Assembly (NCBI GenBank): GCA_016720545.1
Contig: JADKKK010000007.1
Coordinates: 124,001-188,000 of the forward strand
Direction: 5' to 3'
Length of the DNA stretch: 64,000 bases
From: Myxococcales bacterium
GTDB lineage: Bacteria; Myxococcota_A; Polyangia; Polyangiales; Polyangiaceae
Shown here piece after piece: positions 18,831 through 26,867 of the stretch. A program made the position numbers and the translations under genes. The notes beneath the pieces are model-generated. The model saw only the letters and a list, made by a program, of their open reading frames with translations. It was not told the DNA's origin and did not search any database. The first letter of the stretch is position 1; every line of letters begins with the position of its first letter.

Positions 18831-19280
18831 TCACTCGGTGCGCTCCACCATGCGGCAGGCCACGGCGGAGTGGTCGATGGCCGCGACCACTCCGCGCGCG
18901 AAGGTGAGCCGGTAACGCACCTCCGGTCCCGTGTACGGTCCGCCGACGTACGTCCACACGTCGCGCTCGCAGCTGGACGGTGCGCCGAGCGCCGCGCTGA
19001 CCCGAGCCTTCGACCACCCTCGCTGCACGCGGGCGAAGGCCTGCGAGCCCTCGTTGAAGGACCACCGCTTCGCGCGCCCTCCGCAGGGGCCCTCCGCGGA
19101 CGTGGGGGCTTCGGAGGTCACCGTCGCGACGGACGCGGTCGCCGGAGCGCCCGAAGAGGCCAGAGCGCCCGAAGAGGCCGGAGCGCCCGAAGAGGCCGGA
19201 GCGCCCGCCGCCCCGGCCGTGCCCTCGAGGCGCGCGGGCGCGGCGCAGCCAAGCAGGAGGAGGCAGGGACCGAGCCGCAT
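18831..19280 (-). CDS. Small lipoprotein with GAPASS repeats
   Basis: 149 residues, ATG 19280. A short signal peptide ends in the lipobox LLGC (residues 9-12). Next comes a low-complexity stretch with GAPASS-type repeats encoded by near-identical 18-bp DNA units (about 19140-19210). The C-terminal 85 residues have two pairs of cysteines and the pattern WSKARVSAALGAPSSCERDVWTYVGG, which looks like a small SmpA/BamE-like fold (AALG-P, then W.Y) but is too short a match to name it. A TACAAT hexamer (19287-19292) lies 6 bases before the ATG, suggesting a leaderless transcript. Confidence 0.7.
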   Translation of the reverse strand: MRLGPCLLLLGCAAPARLEGTAGAAGAPASSGAPASSGALASSGAPATASVATVTSEAPTSAEGPCGGRAKRWSFNEGSQAFARVQRGWSKARVSAALGAPSSCERDVWTYVGGPYTGPEVRYRLTFARGVVAAIDHSAVACRMVERTE

Positions 19281-19341
19281 CCGTCGATTGTACGCTCCCG
19301 GCCGCTGCTTGCGCGCGGGCGCGAAGTGATACCTTCGGGCC

Positions 19342-20079
19342 ATGCAGGTCGATCGCGCGAGCTTTCTCGCCCTCACCGCCGCGCTCTTCGCCGCCTGCGG
19401 TCCGACGGCGCCGCCGGTCGCGGCCGACTCGGTCACGGTGCCGGAGCTCCCTCCGCCGCCCGTCGCGCCCGTCGCGCCCGTCGCGCTCGACGCGGGTGTG
19501 CCCGAGCGCCCCGTCGCGCCCGAGCCGCCACAGCCACAGCCAGCGTCCGCGGCGAGCGATACGGGCGACGAGGCCCCGTACGAGCCCGGGAGTGGTGCGA
19601 CGCCGCCGCTCGCGAGCAGCCTCCACCCGCAAGCCTGCGCCACCGCCGGAAACGCGGTCGGCGCGTGGCCAGGCTGCGCCCTCTCGCGGCCGCCGGGCCC
19701 GACCTGCGAGAGCTATCGCGACACCCTGAACGAGTGCCAGCGCTTCAAGCGGTGGCTCACGCCCCGCGCGGCCGCCCACGCCGCCGCGTGCCTCCAAGCG
19801 AAGAGCGGCAAGGCCGAGCTCTGCGAGTTCAACGCGGCGATGGCGTGCGCCGCGGAGTCCTTCGGCGTCGCGTGTCTCGACCCGACCCCGGCGATCGATC
19901 GCGAGTGCCGGGACGTCGCCGACCGCTGCGCCCGGGTGCCGCGTCGCTATCGGCACATGACGTTCGACGCGTGCCGAGCCGCCCTGAGCGCCATCGTGCC
20001 CGCGCGCCGGCGTGCGTTCGTGCACTGCGCCGCCGAGTCGTGTGCGCTGGTGCAGTGCGCATACGCCGCCGACCAGTAG
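19342..20079 (+). CDS. Cysteine-rich lipoprotein
   Basis: 245 residues, ATG 19342, divergent from the small lipoprotein above with 61 bp between them. The signal peptide ends FAAC (C19). A Pro/Val/Ala linker (20-90) is followed by a domain with ten cysteines arranged in pairs about 10-20 residues apart (QACATAGNAVG, PTCESYRDTLNECQRF, AAACLQAK and so on). Evenly spaced disulphides suggest a small secreted helical domain. No homologue is recognised. Similar Cys-rich lipoproteins are common in Polyangia. Confidence 0.75.
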   Translation: MQVDRASFLALTAALFAACGPTAPPVAADSVTVPELPPPPVAPVAPVALDAGVPERPVAPEPPQPQPASAASDTGDEAPYEPGSGATPPLASSLHPQACATAGNAVGAWPGCALSRPPGPTCESYRDTLNECQRFKRWLTPRAAAHAAACLQAKSGKAELCEFNAAMACAAESFGVACLDPTPAIDRECRDVADRCARVPRRYRHMTFDACRAALSAIVPARRRAFVHCAAESCALVQCAYAADQ

Positions 20080-20123
20080 GGGGTGCATTCTTTAGTGATT
20101 CTATGCCGTTACGCGGCTTCGGG

Positions 20124-20678
20124 CTACGGCCGCGGCGGCGCGGGCAACCACGGCTCGCCCGTCTCGCAGCACACGTGGCGCGTGCGCATCGCGCCCGCCG
20201 CGATCTCGAGCACGCCGAACACGATCGGCAGGTGGAAGCGCCGCGGCCCGATCGACCCCGGGTTGAACACGACCACGCCCGCGTCGCGCCCGACGAAGGG
20301 CACGTGCGAGTGCCCGCACACGAGCAGATCGGCGCCCTCGGCGCGCGCGAGGCGCGTCGCGTCGGCGCGGAGGCGAGGACCGTTCTGCCCGATGTGGAGC
20401 ACGGCGAGCCGGAGCGCCACCGCGCCGGCCGCGTCGGTGAGGTCGAGGATGAGCTCGTCGGCCAGGTCGGGCGCCCGCTCGTCGATGTTGCCCCGCACGG
20501 CGTAGACGGGCGCGAGCGCGCCGAGGTCGTCGAGCACGCGGCGCGCGCCGATATCTCCCGCGTGCACGATAAGATCGGGGCCAACCGCGGCGATCCGTCG
20601 CGTGGCCTCGGCGTGCGGCTCGCTGTGCGTGTCGGCTACGACCACGAGCGTGAGGCCGCCGTCGGCGCGGAGAGGCAC
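20124..20678 (-). CDS. YfcE/MJ0936-type metallophosphoesterase
   Basis: About 184 residues from GTG 20678. An alternative GTG at 20762 overlaps the preceding gene's stop but would add 28 residues rare in this family. Metal-binding blocks are all present: VADTHS (D-x-H), HAGDIGA, VRGNID, VLHIGQ and GHSHVPF. The family cleaves phosphodiesters or removes phosphate with two divalent metals. The C-terminus ends with a short extra tail (ETGEPWLPAPPRP). Natural substrate is unknown. Confidence 0.85.
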   Translation of the reverse strand: MPLRADGGLTLVVVADTHSEPHAEATRRIAAVGPDLIVHAGDIGARRVLDDLGALAPVYAVRGNIDERAPDLADELILDLTDAAGAVALRLAVLHIGQNGPRLRADATRLARAEGADLLVCGHSHVPFVGRDAGVVVFNPGSIGPRRFHLPIVFGVLEIAAGAMRTRHVCCETGEPWLPAPPRP

Positions 20679-20758
20679 CTGGATCTGGCGGCGGAGGTTC
20701 CGCGTTCGCCCCCGCGGCGTGGAGGACGAGGAGCCTGCTCGTCGCGGGGGTCGGAGGG

Positions 20759-21523
20759 TCACTCGGTGGGCTTGGGCTCCTGGCACACCCCGCCGTTCGC
20801 CGCGCAGCACTCGGCCCCGTGCATCGCGTTCGTGCAGGTGGCCGAGCGCGTGCCGTCGCAGCACTTCACGCGGGCCGCGTCGTACGCGCGGAGCTTCGGG
20901 CCCAGCGCGGCGCACTTCTTCGAGCACTCCCCCAGGCGCTCCTTGGGGGCCCACACGCGCCCGTCGGTGGCGCACTGGGTCGCCTTCGGATCGGCCACCG
21001 CGGCCTCGGCGCAGGCGCGGAGCTGCCCCTTGAAGAGGTCGTCGGAGCGCTGGGCCCCGAACTTCTTGCACTCGTCCTCGCACTTCGCCTGCTCCGCGGG
21101 GGAGGCGCCTTCGGTGCACCGCTCGAGCTTCGCCGTCGCCTTGCAGTCGGCCAGCGCCGTCCGCAGCACGGACTCGTGCTCCGACATAGGCACGGCCGCG
21201 AGGGACGCCGCGACGGCCGAGCTCGTGGGCGCCGCGGTGGGAGCGGGCTGGGCGGCGCGGGCCGCCCGAGCTTGCGACTCGTCGACGTGCCGCTTGTTCA
21301 GGCGCTGGACCGAGGCGAGGTCTTCGTTGACCCAGATGCAGTCACCGCCCTTCGCCTTGCAGCTCGCCGCGCGTGCGTTGGCCTCTTTCAGCGCCTCTTC
21401 GCATCCGCCGGCCGTCGCGCACCGGGCCGTGATTTGCTGCGAGAAGCCGTCCTCGGGGATCGCAGGCCCGCAGGCCATCAGCCCCACCGTCACCCATGCA
21501 CCCAGCGTCGCTCGGAGCGCCAT
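20759..21523 (-). CDS. Cysteine-rich lipoprotein
   Basis: 254 residues from ATG 21523, chosen because AGGAGGT lies 5 bases upstream. The signal peptide ends in LMAC (C18). The protein has about 18 cysteines in pairs (ARCATAGGCEEAL, AASCKAKGGDCIW, CSKKCAALG, CCDGTRSATC, AECCAANGGVC), a middle linker rich in Ala/Pro, and two likely disulphide-knitted halves. Function is unknown. It is upstream of the phosphoesterase on the same strand. Confidence 0.8.
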   Translation of the reverse strand: MALRATLGAWVTVGLMACGPAIPEDGFSQQITARCATAGGCEEALKEANARAASCKAKGGDCIWVNEDLASVQRLNKRHVDESQARAARAAQPAPTAAPTSSAVAASLAAVPMSEHESVLRTALADCKATAKLERCTEGASPAEQAKCEDECKKFGAQRSDDLFKGQLRACAEAAVADPKATQCATDGRVWAPKERLGECSKKCAALGPKLRAYDAARVKCCDGTRSATCTNAMHGAECCAANGGVCQEPKPTE

Positions 21524-21617
21524 GTCCACCTCCTGGCGGAATCTTCGCACGCGTGGCGTGGCGCGGAACAGCGACTTCGCGGTGCGGTCCAATTTCGACT
21601 ACACCGTGCCCCGTCGA

Positions 21618-22403
21618 ATGAGCCGGGCCCACACCGACCGCGAGTACGAAGGTGAGCTGCGAAAGATCCGCGAGCAGCTCCTCCTCATGGGCGCCAAGGT
21701 GGAGGACATGCTGCGCGACAGCATGCGCGCGCTCATCGAGCGCGACAGCGAGCTCGCCCAGCGCACCCTCGACACCGACCGCCAGATCAACCGCCTCGAG
21801 GTGGAGACCGACGAGCTCTGCTTGCGGGTGCTCGCGAGGCGGCAGCCCGTCGCCTCCGACCTGCGCTTCCTGACCATCGCCCTCAAGCTCGTGACCGACC
21901 TCGAGCGCATGGGCGACCTCGGCGTGAACATCTGCGAGCGCGTGCTCGAGCTCAACACGGAGCCCACGCTGAAGCCTTACGTCGACCTCGTGAACATGGC
22001 GGAGGCCGCGCAGGGAATGCTGCGCGACGCGCTCGACGCGTTCGTCGCCTCCGATGTGACGCGCGCGGAGTCCGTGATCGAGCGCGACGCCGCGGTCGAC
22101 GCCTACTACGACTCTATCTTCCGGGATCTCCTCACCTACATGATGGAGAACCCGCGCAACATCTACCGCGCGACGCGGGTCCAATCGATCGCGAAGTACA
22201 TCGAGCGCCTCGCCGACCACGCCACCAACATCGCCGAGATGGTGGTGTTCATGGTGCGCGGCAAGGACATCCGCCACGGGCGCCTCGCCGACCGGCGGGC
22301 GAGTCGAGCCTCCACGCCGCCACCATCCACGGTGAAGCGCGACGCCGCGGAGCGCGTCGCGACCGGCCCGGCGAGCGCACGGCCGCCTTCGAGCCGGCGC
22401 TGA
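21618..22403 (+). CDS. phoU: Phosphate signalling protein PhoU
   Basis: 261 residues, ATG 21618 (a GTG at 21606 is also in frame). Two PhoU helical bundles: the first has REYEGELRKIREQLLLMGAKVEDML, the second starts near 125 (AEAAQGMLRDALDAFVASD). The metal/PhoR-contact type segment DLERMGDLGVNI and the C-terminal IERLADHATNIAEMVVFMV are typical. PhoU couples Pst transport to PhoR and dampens the Pho response. It is on the same strand as pstB but about 5 kb away. The last 40 residues are a basic Pro/Ser tail. Confidence 0.92.
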   Translation: MSRAHTDREYEGELRKIREQLLLMGAKVEDMLRDSMRALIERDSELAQRTLDTDRQINRLEVETDELCLRVLARRQPVASDLRFLTIALKLVTDLERMGDLGVNICERVLELNTEPTLKPYVDLVNMAEAAQGMLRDALDAFVASDVTRAESVIERDAAVDAYYDSIFRDLLTYMMENPRNIYRATRVQSIAKYIERLADHATNIAEMVVFMVRGKDIRHGRLADRRASRASTPPPSTVKRDAAERVATGPASARPPSSRR

Positions 22404-22520
22404 CGCTCGAAGCGATTCGGTCGCGCACGCTCGGATCGGGAGCTACACTCCGCGCAAGCGCTCCGCGATGGGCGCCGAACCACGCCGCGAGGCGTCCGCA
22501 ATCGCGAGGAGAGACCCCCG

Positions 22521-22682
22521 ATGAACCTCGAAGTGAGCCCCGAAGGGGCGAACGCAGGTCGAAGGCGAGCCGAAGGCGAGCCGAAGCCGAGGCGAGGGGT
22601 TGCCATGAACCTCGAAGTGAGCCCCGAAGGGGCGAACGCAGGTCGAAGGCGAGCCCGAGCCGAAGGCGAGGGGTTGCCATGA
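22521..22682 (+). CDS. Small repeat-encoded ORF ahead of membrane protein
   Basis: A 53-codon frame starts with ATG 22521 and stops at 22680-22682, overlapping the next gene's ATG (22679) as ATGA. It reads MNLEVSPEGANAGRRRA twice because the DNA is a direct repeat (84 bp then 74 bp). The Gly/Arg/Glu-rich peptide looks repeat-derived, not folded. It may be a translated leader, or only a repeat that carries the start signals. No ribosome site stands out except the repeated GAGGGGTTGCC-ATG context. Confidence 0.35.
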   Translation: MNLEVSPEGANAGRRRAEGEPKPRRGVAMNLEVSPEGANAGRRRARAEGEGLP

Positions 22683-22684
22683 AC
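22521..22684. repeat. Direct repeat carrying start codons (84 bp + 74 bp + 6-bp partial)
   Basis: Copy 1 is 22521-22604 and copy 2 is 22605-22678; they are near identical, copy 2 lacking 10 bp in its GCCGAAGGCGA part. The unit begins ATGAACCTCGAAGTGAGCC and ends GAGGGGTTGCC. The membrane-protein gene then starts with the same ATGAAC (22679-22684), so three starts share one context. The 10-bp difference moves copy 2 out of frame with the downstream gene. Confidence 0.9.
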
Positions 22685-23548
22685 TACAATCCGTACTCCG
22701 CGCCCGCGCAGCCCGGCGGGCCCTCGCCAGACGGCTTCGCCCAGGCCAGCGGCGCGCCGCAGCCTTGGGAACCGGGCGAGATCGTGAGCTCGGCGTGGGG
22801 CAAGTTTGGCCCCCACTGGGCGACGCTCGTGTTCTCGATGTTCCTCGCGGGCCTCATCGGTGGCATCCCGCGCGCGTTCCCCGCGGGGCTGGTCGCCAGC
22901 GGCGCCATGGACGTGCACAGCGACGAGTACCAGGCCGTGAACGGCGTCTGCGCGCTCATCGGCTTCATCGTGCAGATGCTCTTCCAGCCGGGCCTCATCA
23001 AGATCTGGCTCACCGCCGGCCGCGGCGGCACGCCTCAGTTCGGCGACATGTTCTCGTCGATGGGGCGCTTCCCGGCCATGCTCGCCGCGATGTTCCTCAT
23101 GATGCTCGCGATCTACGCGGGCATGCTCTTCTTCCTCGTCCCGGGCGTCATCCTCGCCCTCGGGCTCGGCCTCGCGCAGTACTTCGTCGTCGACAAGAAC
23201 ATGGGCCCCATCCAGGCGCTGAAGGCGAGCTGGGAGGCGACCAACGGGCACAAGGTGAAGCTCTTCTTGCTCGGCCTCATCTCGGTCGGCATCCTCATCG
23301 TCGGCTGCGTCGCCTGCTACATCGGCATGTTCGTCGCGCTCCCCCTCGTGTCGCTGGCGTACGCCATCGTGTACCTCCGCCTCACCGGACAAGATCCCAC
23401 CTACGGGGGCTTCTCGGGTGGCGGGTTCTCCGGCGGCTTCGGCGCGCCCGGCGGGCCTCCTCCGGCGGGCGGCTTCGGGGGTGGCTACGGCTCGCCAGGG
23501 GGTGGCTACGGCGGCCCGCCGCCCGGGGGCTACGGCGCGGGCTACTGA
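22679..23548 (+). CDS. Polytopic membrane protein with Gly/Pro-rich tail
   Basis: 289 residues, ATG 22679. The N-terminal 40 residues are Pro/Gly/Gln rich. About six hydrophobic segments lie between residues 50 and 235, including MLAAMFLMMLAIYAGMLFFLVPGVILALGLGLAQYFVV, seen here only as hydrophobicity. The stretch VVDKNMGPIQALKASWEATNGHK is the loop pattern of DUF975-like or related integral membrane families. The C-terminus (about 240-289) is a Gly/Phe/Tyr low-complexity tail with repeated GGGYG units. Role unknown. A terminator-like hairpin follows at 23568. Confidence 0.8.
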   Translation: MNYNPYSAPAQPGGPSPDGFAQASGAPQPWEPGEIVSSAWGKFGPHWATLVFSMFLAGLIGGIPRAFPAGLVASGAMDVHSDEYQAVNGVCALIGFIVQMLFQPGLIKIWLTAGRGGTPQFGDMFSSMGRFPAMLAAMFLMMLAIYAGMLFFLVPGVILALGLGLAQYFVVDKNMGPIQALKASWEATNGHKVKLFLLGLISVGILIVGCVACYIGMFVALPLVSLAYAIVYLRLTGQDPTYGGFSGGGFSGGFGAPGGPPPAGGFGGGYGSPGGGYGGPPPGGYGAGY

Positions 23549-23567
23549 ACCGTAGCGCGTCGCATGG

Positions 23568-23597
23568 AGCGCCCCTCGCCTCGCGGCGGGGGGCGCT
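23568..23597 (+). terminator. GC-rich hairpin after membrane-protein gene
   Basis: A 13-bp stem (AGCGCCCCTCGCC with GGCGGGGGGCGCT, one G.T pair) around a TCGC loop, 20 bp after the stop codon. There is no T run, so it could be a weak or Rho-assisted terminator. Confidence 0.5.
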
Positions 23598-23691
23598 TAC
23601 TTGCGTGAAATCGAGGGCTTGCGAGTCGCACGCCGTACGCGAGTCGCGCCCGGCGCGCGCACGCGCTAGGGTCCGTGGTGGGGGTTTCAGT

Positions 23692-24324
23692 ATGGAGGAG
23701 CTCGCGCTCTGGGAATCACGGCTCAAGCTGCACCGGCCGCTGGAGCCGCTGCTCGACGAAGAGGAAGAGGGCGTGCGCCACACGAGCTTCGCGTGCGCGG
23801 GTGACGACCTCGGCCACCTCCTCGCCCACTACGACGCGGCCATCGACGACGCCTCGTTCCACACGCTCGGGCGTACGTTCGAGGCCGGGGCGTTCTCGCT
23901 CAGCGCCGAGCGGTCCACCATCCTGCTCACCGTGACGTGTACGGTCGACTCGACCCGCACGCCGCTGCTCACCTTCATGGCCGACAACTGCGCGCGCCGA
24001 CGCTCATCGTCGCCGCTCCCGCCTACCGTGCTCGACGCGTGGGGGCTCACGCTCGTGCCCGTGCCGGGCTCCACGCCGGACACCTTCCAGGACCGCCCGC
24101 GTGAGCGCTCGTACCGCTTCACCCTGCCGACCGGCGCGCCCAGCGAGGTCGCCGCGCACTTCCGCGCGCTCGCGCTGAGCCATGGGTTCGTCGAGGCCGA
24201 CTTCGTGGCGAGCGAGGGCGCCATCGCGCTCACGTTTCGCCGAGGCTCGCAGCAGCTCGAGGTGTCGGCGTGGGTCGATCCCTCGACCGCGGGCTCGATC
24301 TACGCCGTAGGCCTCCGTCGATGA
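23692..24324 (+). CDS. Hypothetical protein
   Basis: 210 residues from ATG 23692. It has an acidic start (MEELALWESRLKLHRPLEPLLDEEEEG) and no signal peptide or membrane segment. The rest mixes helices and strands with the patterns FEAGAFSLSAERSTILLTVTCTVDS and ALTFRRGSQQLEVSAW. I do not recognise the family. Base and codon use match the neighbours, so it is likely a real gene. It ends 82 bp from the argF stop on the other strand. Confidence 0.7.
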   Translation: MEELALWESRLKLHRPLEPLLDEEEEGVRHTSFACAGDDLGHLLAHYDAAIDDASFHTLGRTFEAGAFSLSAERSTILLTVTCTVDSTRTPLLTFMADNCARRRSSSPLPPTVLDAWGLTLVPVPGSTPDTFQDRPRERSYRFTLPTGAPSEVAAHFRALALSHGFVEADFVASEGAIALTFRRGSQQLEVSAWVDPSTAGSIYAVGLRR

Positions 24325-24406
24325 ACGACGCCGAGCGCCCCCGCGCGAGACCGCGGCTACTCTCGACACGTCGCGCACGTCGCGCGGTCGAGCTTGCGAG
24401 GCGTGG

Positions 24407-25342
24407 CTACGCGCCCAGGTCGGCGTCGCCGAGGCCGAGCAGGAAGAGGAGCAGCGCCTTCTGCGCATGGAGGCGGTTCTCGGCTTGATCGAAGACGATC
24501 GAGGCCTGCGACTCGAGCACGTCTGCCGTGACCTCCTCGCCGCGGTGTGCGGGCAGGCAGTGCATCACTCGCGCGGTGGTGGAGGCTTTCGCGAGCAGCG
24601 TGGCGTCGAGCGTGTAGCCCGCGAAGGCCGCCTGGCGCCGGGCGTTCTCGGCCTCTTGACCCATGCTGGTCCACACGTCGGTGTGCACGAACTCGGCGCC
24701 CTCGCACGCGGGCTCTGGCCTCGCGTGGACCGACACCCACGAGCCGGCCGTCTCGAGCTCTCCGGGCGGCGGACGGAAGTCGCTCGGCGACGCGAGCGCG
24801 AGGTGAAACTCGAAGACCCGCGCCGCCTCGACGAACGAGCGGGCCATGTTGCTCGAGCCGTCGCCCACGAACGCCACGCGCTTGCCCGCGAGCGCGCCGA
24901 GGCCCCGCGCCGCGAGGCTCTCGCGCATGGTGAGCACGTCGGCGAGCACCTGCACGGGGTGCGCGTCGTCGGTGAGCGCGTTCACGACGGGCACGCCCAC
25001 GCTGGCCATCTCGCGGAGGCGCGCGGTCTCGAAGGTTCGATACACGATGGCGTCGCAGTAGCGGGCGAGGACCCGCGCCGTGTCGCGCACGGGCTCGCCG
25101 CGCGCGAGCTGGGTGCCCTGCGTCGTTACGATGACCGGGTGCCCCCCGAGCTGCGCCACGCCCACCTCGAACGAGATGCGCGTGCGGGTGCTGGCCTTCT
25201 CCATGACGATCGCGATCGCGCGACCGCGCAGCAGGTGCACGCCCGCGCCCCGCGGCTTGGCCTTGAGCGTGGCCGCGAGGTCGAGCACCGAGTCGAGCTC
25301 GGCGCGCGTGAGATCGGAGAGGCAGAGGAAGTCACGTTTCAT
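24407..25342 (-). CDS. argF: Ornithine carbamoyltransferase
   Basis: 311 residues, the family size. Carbamoyl-phosphate motif STRTR at 51-55, with FVGDGSSNMARS in the middle (about 155-166) and the ornithine-binding MHCLPAHRGEE near 270. It makes citrulline from ornithine and carbamoyl phosphate in the arginine pathway. It is the last gene of argC-argJB-argH-argF, 48 bp after argH on the minus strand. Confidence 0.95.
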   Translation of the reverse strand: MKRDFLCLSDLTRAELDSVLDLAATLKAKPRGAGVHLLRGRAIAIVMEKASTRTRISFEVGVAQLGGHPVIVTTQGTQLARGEPVRDTARVLARYCDAIVYRTFETARLREMASVGVPVVNALTDDAHPVQVLADVLTMRESLAARGLGALAGKRVAFVGDGSSNMARSFVEAARVFEFHLALASPSDFRPPPGELETAGSWVSVHARPEPACEGAEFVHTDVWTSMGQEAENARRQAAFAGYTLDATLLAKASTTARVMHCLPAHRGEEVTADVLESQASIVFDQAENRLHAQKALLLFLLGLGDADLGA

Positions 25343-25390
25343 TGTAGGTTCCCGAAAGAGTTGCGCTTTTGTGAGCGCGAGGGGCCAGCG

Positions 25391-26866
25391 CTAGAGGGCG
25401 ACCGCGGCGATGCGCTCGGGCACGCCCGCGAGCGAGTCACGCCCTGCGGCCTCGAGCAGCTCGCCGGCGGCGCGCTCGAGGCCCTCGAGCTGCGCCGTGA
25501 CTGCCCGTGGTCCCGTGCCGCCAGCGCTCTCCTTCGCGGCCACCGCGCGCCGAGGGTCGAGGGCGAGGAGCGCCTCGGCCGTGAGCGCGGGGTGCACGCG
25601 GGCGGCCACCTCCGGCGTGAGCGAGACGAGCGGGCGGCCGAGCACCGTCGCCTCCCTCACGAGCGCGCCCACCGCCTGGTACGCCTCGCGGAACGGCGTG
25701 CCCGCCCGCACGAGGGCCTCGGCGAGATCGGTCGCCTGCGTCGAGCCGTCAGAGACGGCGCGGAGGCACGCCGCGCGGTCGAACGTGACGTGCGGGAGCG
25801 CGAGGCGCACGGCCCGCAGGGCGCCGTGGACGAGCGGCCCGGTGGAGAGCGTCGCGCGCCGATCGTCTTGCAGGTCGCGGCTGTAGCCGGCGTGGAGGCC
25901 CCGCACGAGGGTGAGCATCTGCACGACGTTGCCTGCCCCGAACGAGGCCTTCGAGCGGACGAGCTCGAACACGTCGGGGTTCTTCTTCTGCGGCATCATG
26001 CTGGACCCGGCAGAGATGCAGTCGCCGAGCTTCACGAAGCCGAACTCGCTCGTGGCGTAGTCGATGACGTCGGTCGCCAGCCGCGACAGCGCGAGGAGCA
26101 CCCGCGCGCCCGCGTACGCGTAGTCGAGCGAGAAGTCGCGATCGCCCACCGTGTCGAGCGCGTTCTCGGTGGGCCCGCCGCGGAAGCCGAGGAGTGACGC
26201 GGTGAGAGCGCGATCGATGCCGAGCGAGGAGCCCGAGCACGCGCCCGAGCCGAGCGGACAGCGCCCCACGTCGACCGCGCGGAGGCGGAGCGCGGCGCGG
26301 TGGAGACCGGTCGCCCACGCGGCGAGCAGGAAGCCCCCGCTGATGGGCTGCGCGCGCTGCCGGTGGGTGTACGCGGGGAGCACGAGGTCGAGCTCCTCGC
26401 GGCCGCGGCCCGCGAGCTCGAGCAAGAGGCCGCCCGCCTGCGCGAGCAGCTCGCCGCGCGCGCGGCGCACGTGGAGCCGCAGGGCCGTGGAGACCTGGTC
26501 GTTCCTGGAGCGTGCAGTATGCAGCCTTTTGCCCACGAGGCCGAGCTTCGCGGTGAGCGCGGCCTCGATGGCCATGTGCACGTCTTCTTCGTTCGACGGC
26601 TCCGTGAGGAGCGGCAGCTCGTCGCGCTCGGCGGCCGCGTGCATGGCGAGGAGCTCGGCGCGGAGCGCGCGCGCGTCTTCGGCTGGCACGAGCCCCGTGA
26701 CGCCCAGCATCGTGACGTGGGCCGCGCTGCCCAGCAGATCCTCCCGGGCGAGGCCGCGATCGTCGTCCATCGACGAGCTCCACGCGAGCAGCTCGGGGAG
26801 CATGCCGCCGGCGCCAGTGGCGGCCGTGCGGGCGAGGCTCGCGGCGGGGGTCGGGTCGGTCGCCAT
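25391..26866 (-). CDS. argH: Argininosuccinate lyase
   Basis: 491 residues; typical is 455-470, with about 20 extra N-terminal residues. Signature motifs: HTARSRNDQV near 115 and the fumarase-superfamily loop GSSMMPQKKNPD near 295, whose serine is the catalytic acid. It splits argininosuccinate to arginine and fumarate. argG, which makes the substrate, is not in this window. ATG 26866 lies 1 base after the argJB stop, so translation should be coupled. Confidence 0.95.
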   Translation of the reverse strand: MATDPTPAASLARTAATGAGGMLPELLAWSSSMDDDRGLAREDLLGSAAHVTMLGVTGLVPAEDARALRAELLAMHAAAERDELPLLTEPSNEEDVHMAIEAALTAKLGLVGKRLHTARSRNDQVSTALRLHVRRARGELLAQAGGLLLELAGRGREELDLVLPAYTHRQRAQPISGGFLLAAWATGLHRAALRLRAVDVGRCPLGSGACSGSSLGIDRALTASLLGFRGGPTENALDTVGDRDFSLDYAYAGARVLLALSRLATDVIDYATSEFGFVKLGDCISAGSSMMPQKKNPDVFELVRSKASFGAGNVVQMLTLVRGLHAGYSRDLQDDRRATLSTGPLVHGALRAVRLALPHVTFDRAACLRAVSDGSTQATDLAEALVRAGTPFREAYQAVGALVREATVLGRPLVSLTPEVAARVHPALTAEALLALDPRRAVAAKESAGGTGPRAVTAQLEGLERAAGELLEAAGRDSLAGVPERIAAVAL

Positions 26867-26867
26867 G

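Noticed and set aside
18381..22403. A 1340-codon open frame on the plus strand
   Set aside because: Only its last 261 residues (PhoU) are protein-like; the rest is antisense to, or out of frame with, well-supported genes and is Arg/Pro rich.
24325..24406. Terminator between 23692 gene and argF
   Set aside because: A CTCGAC/GTCGAG pair with a 19-base loop is too weak to support.
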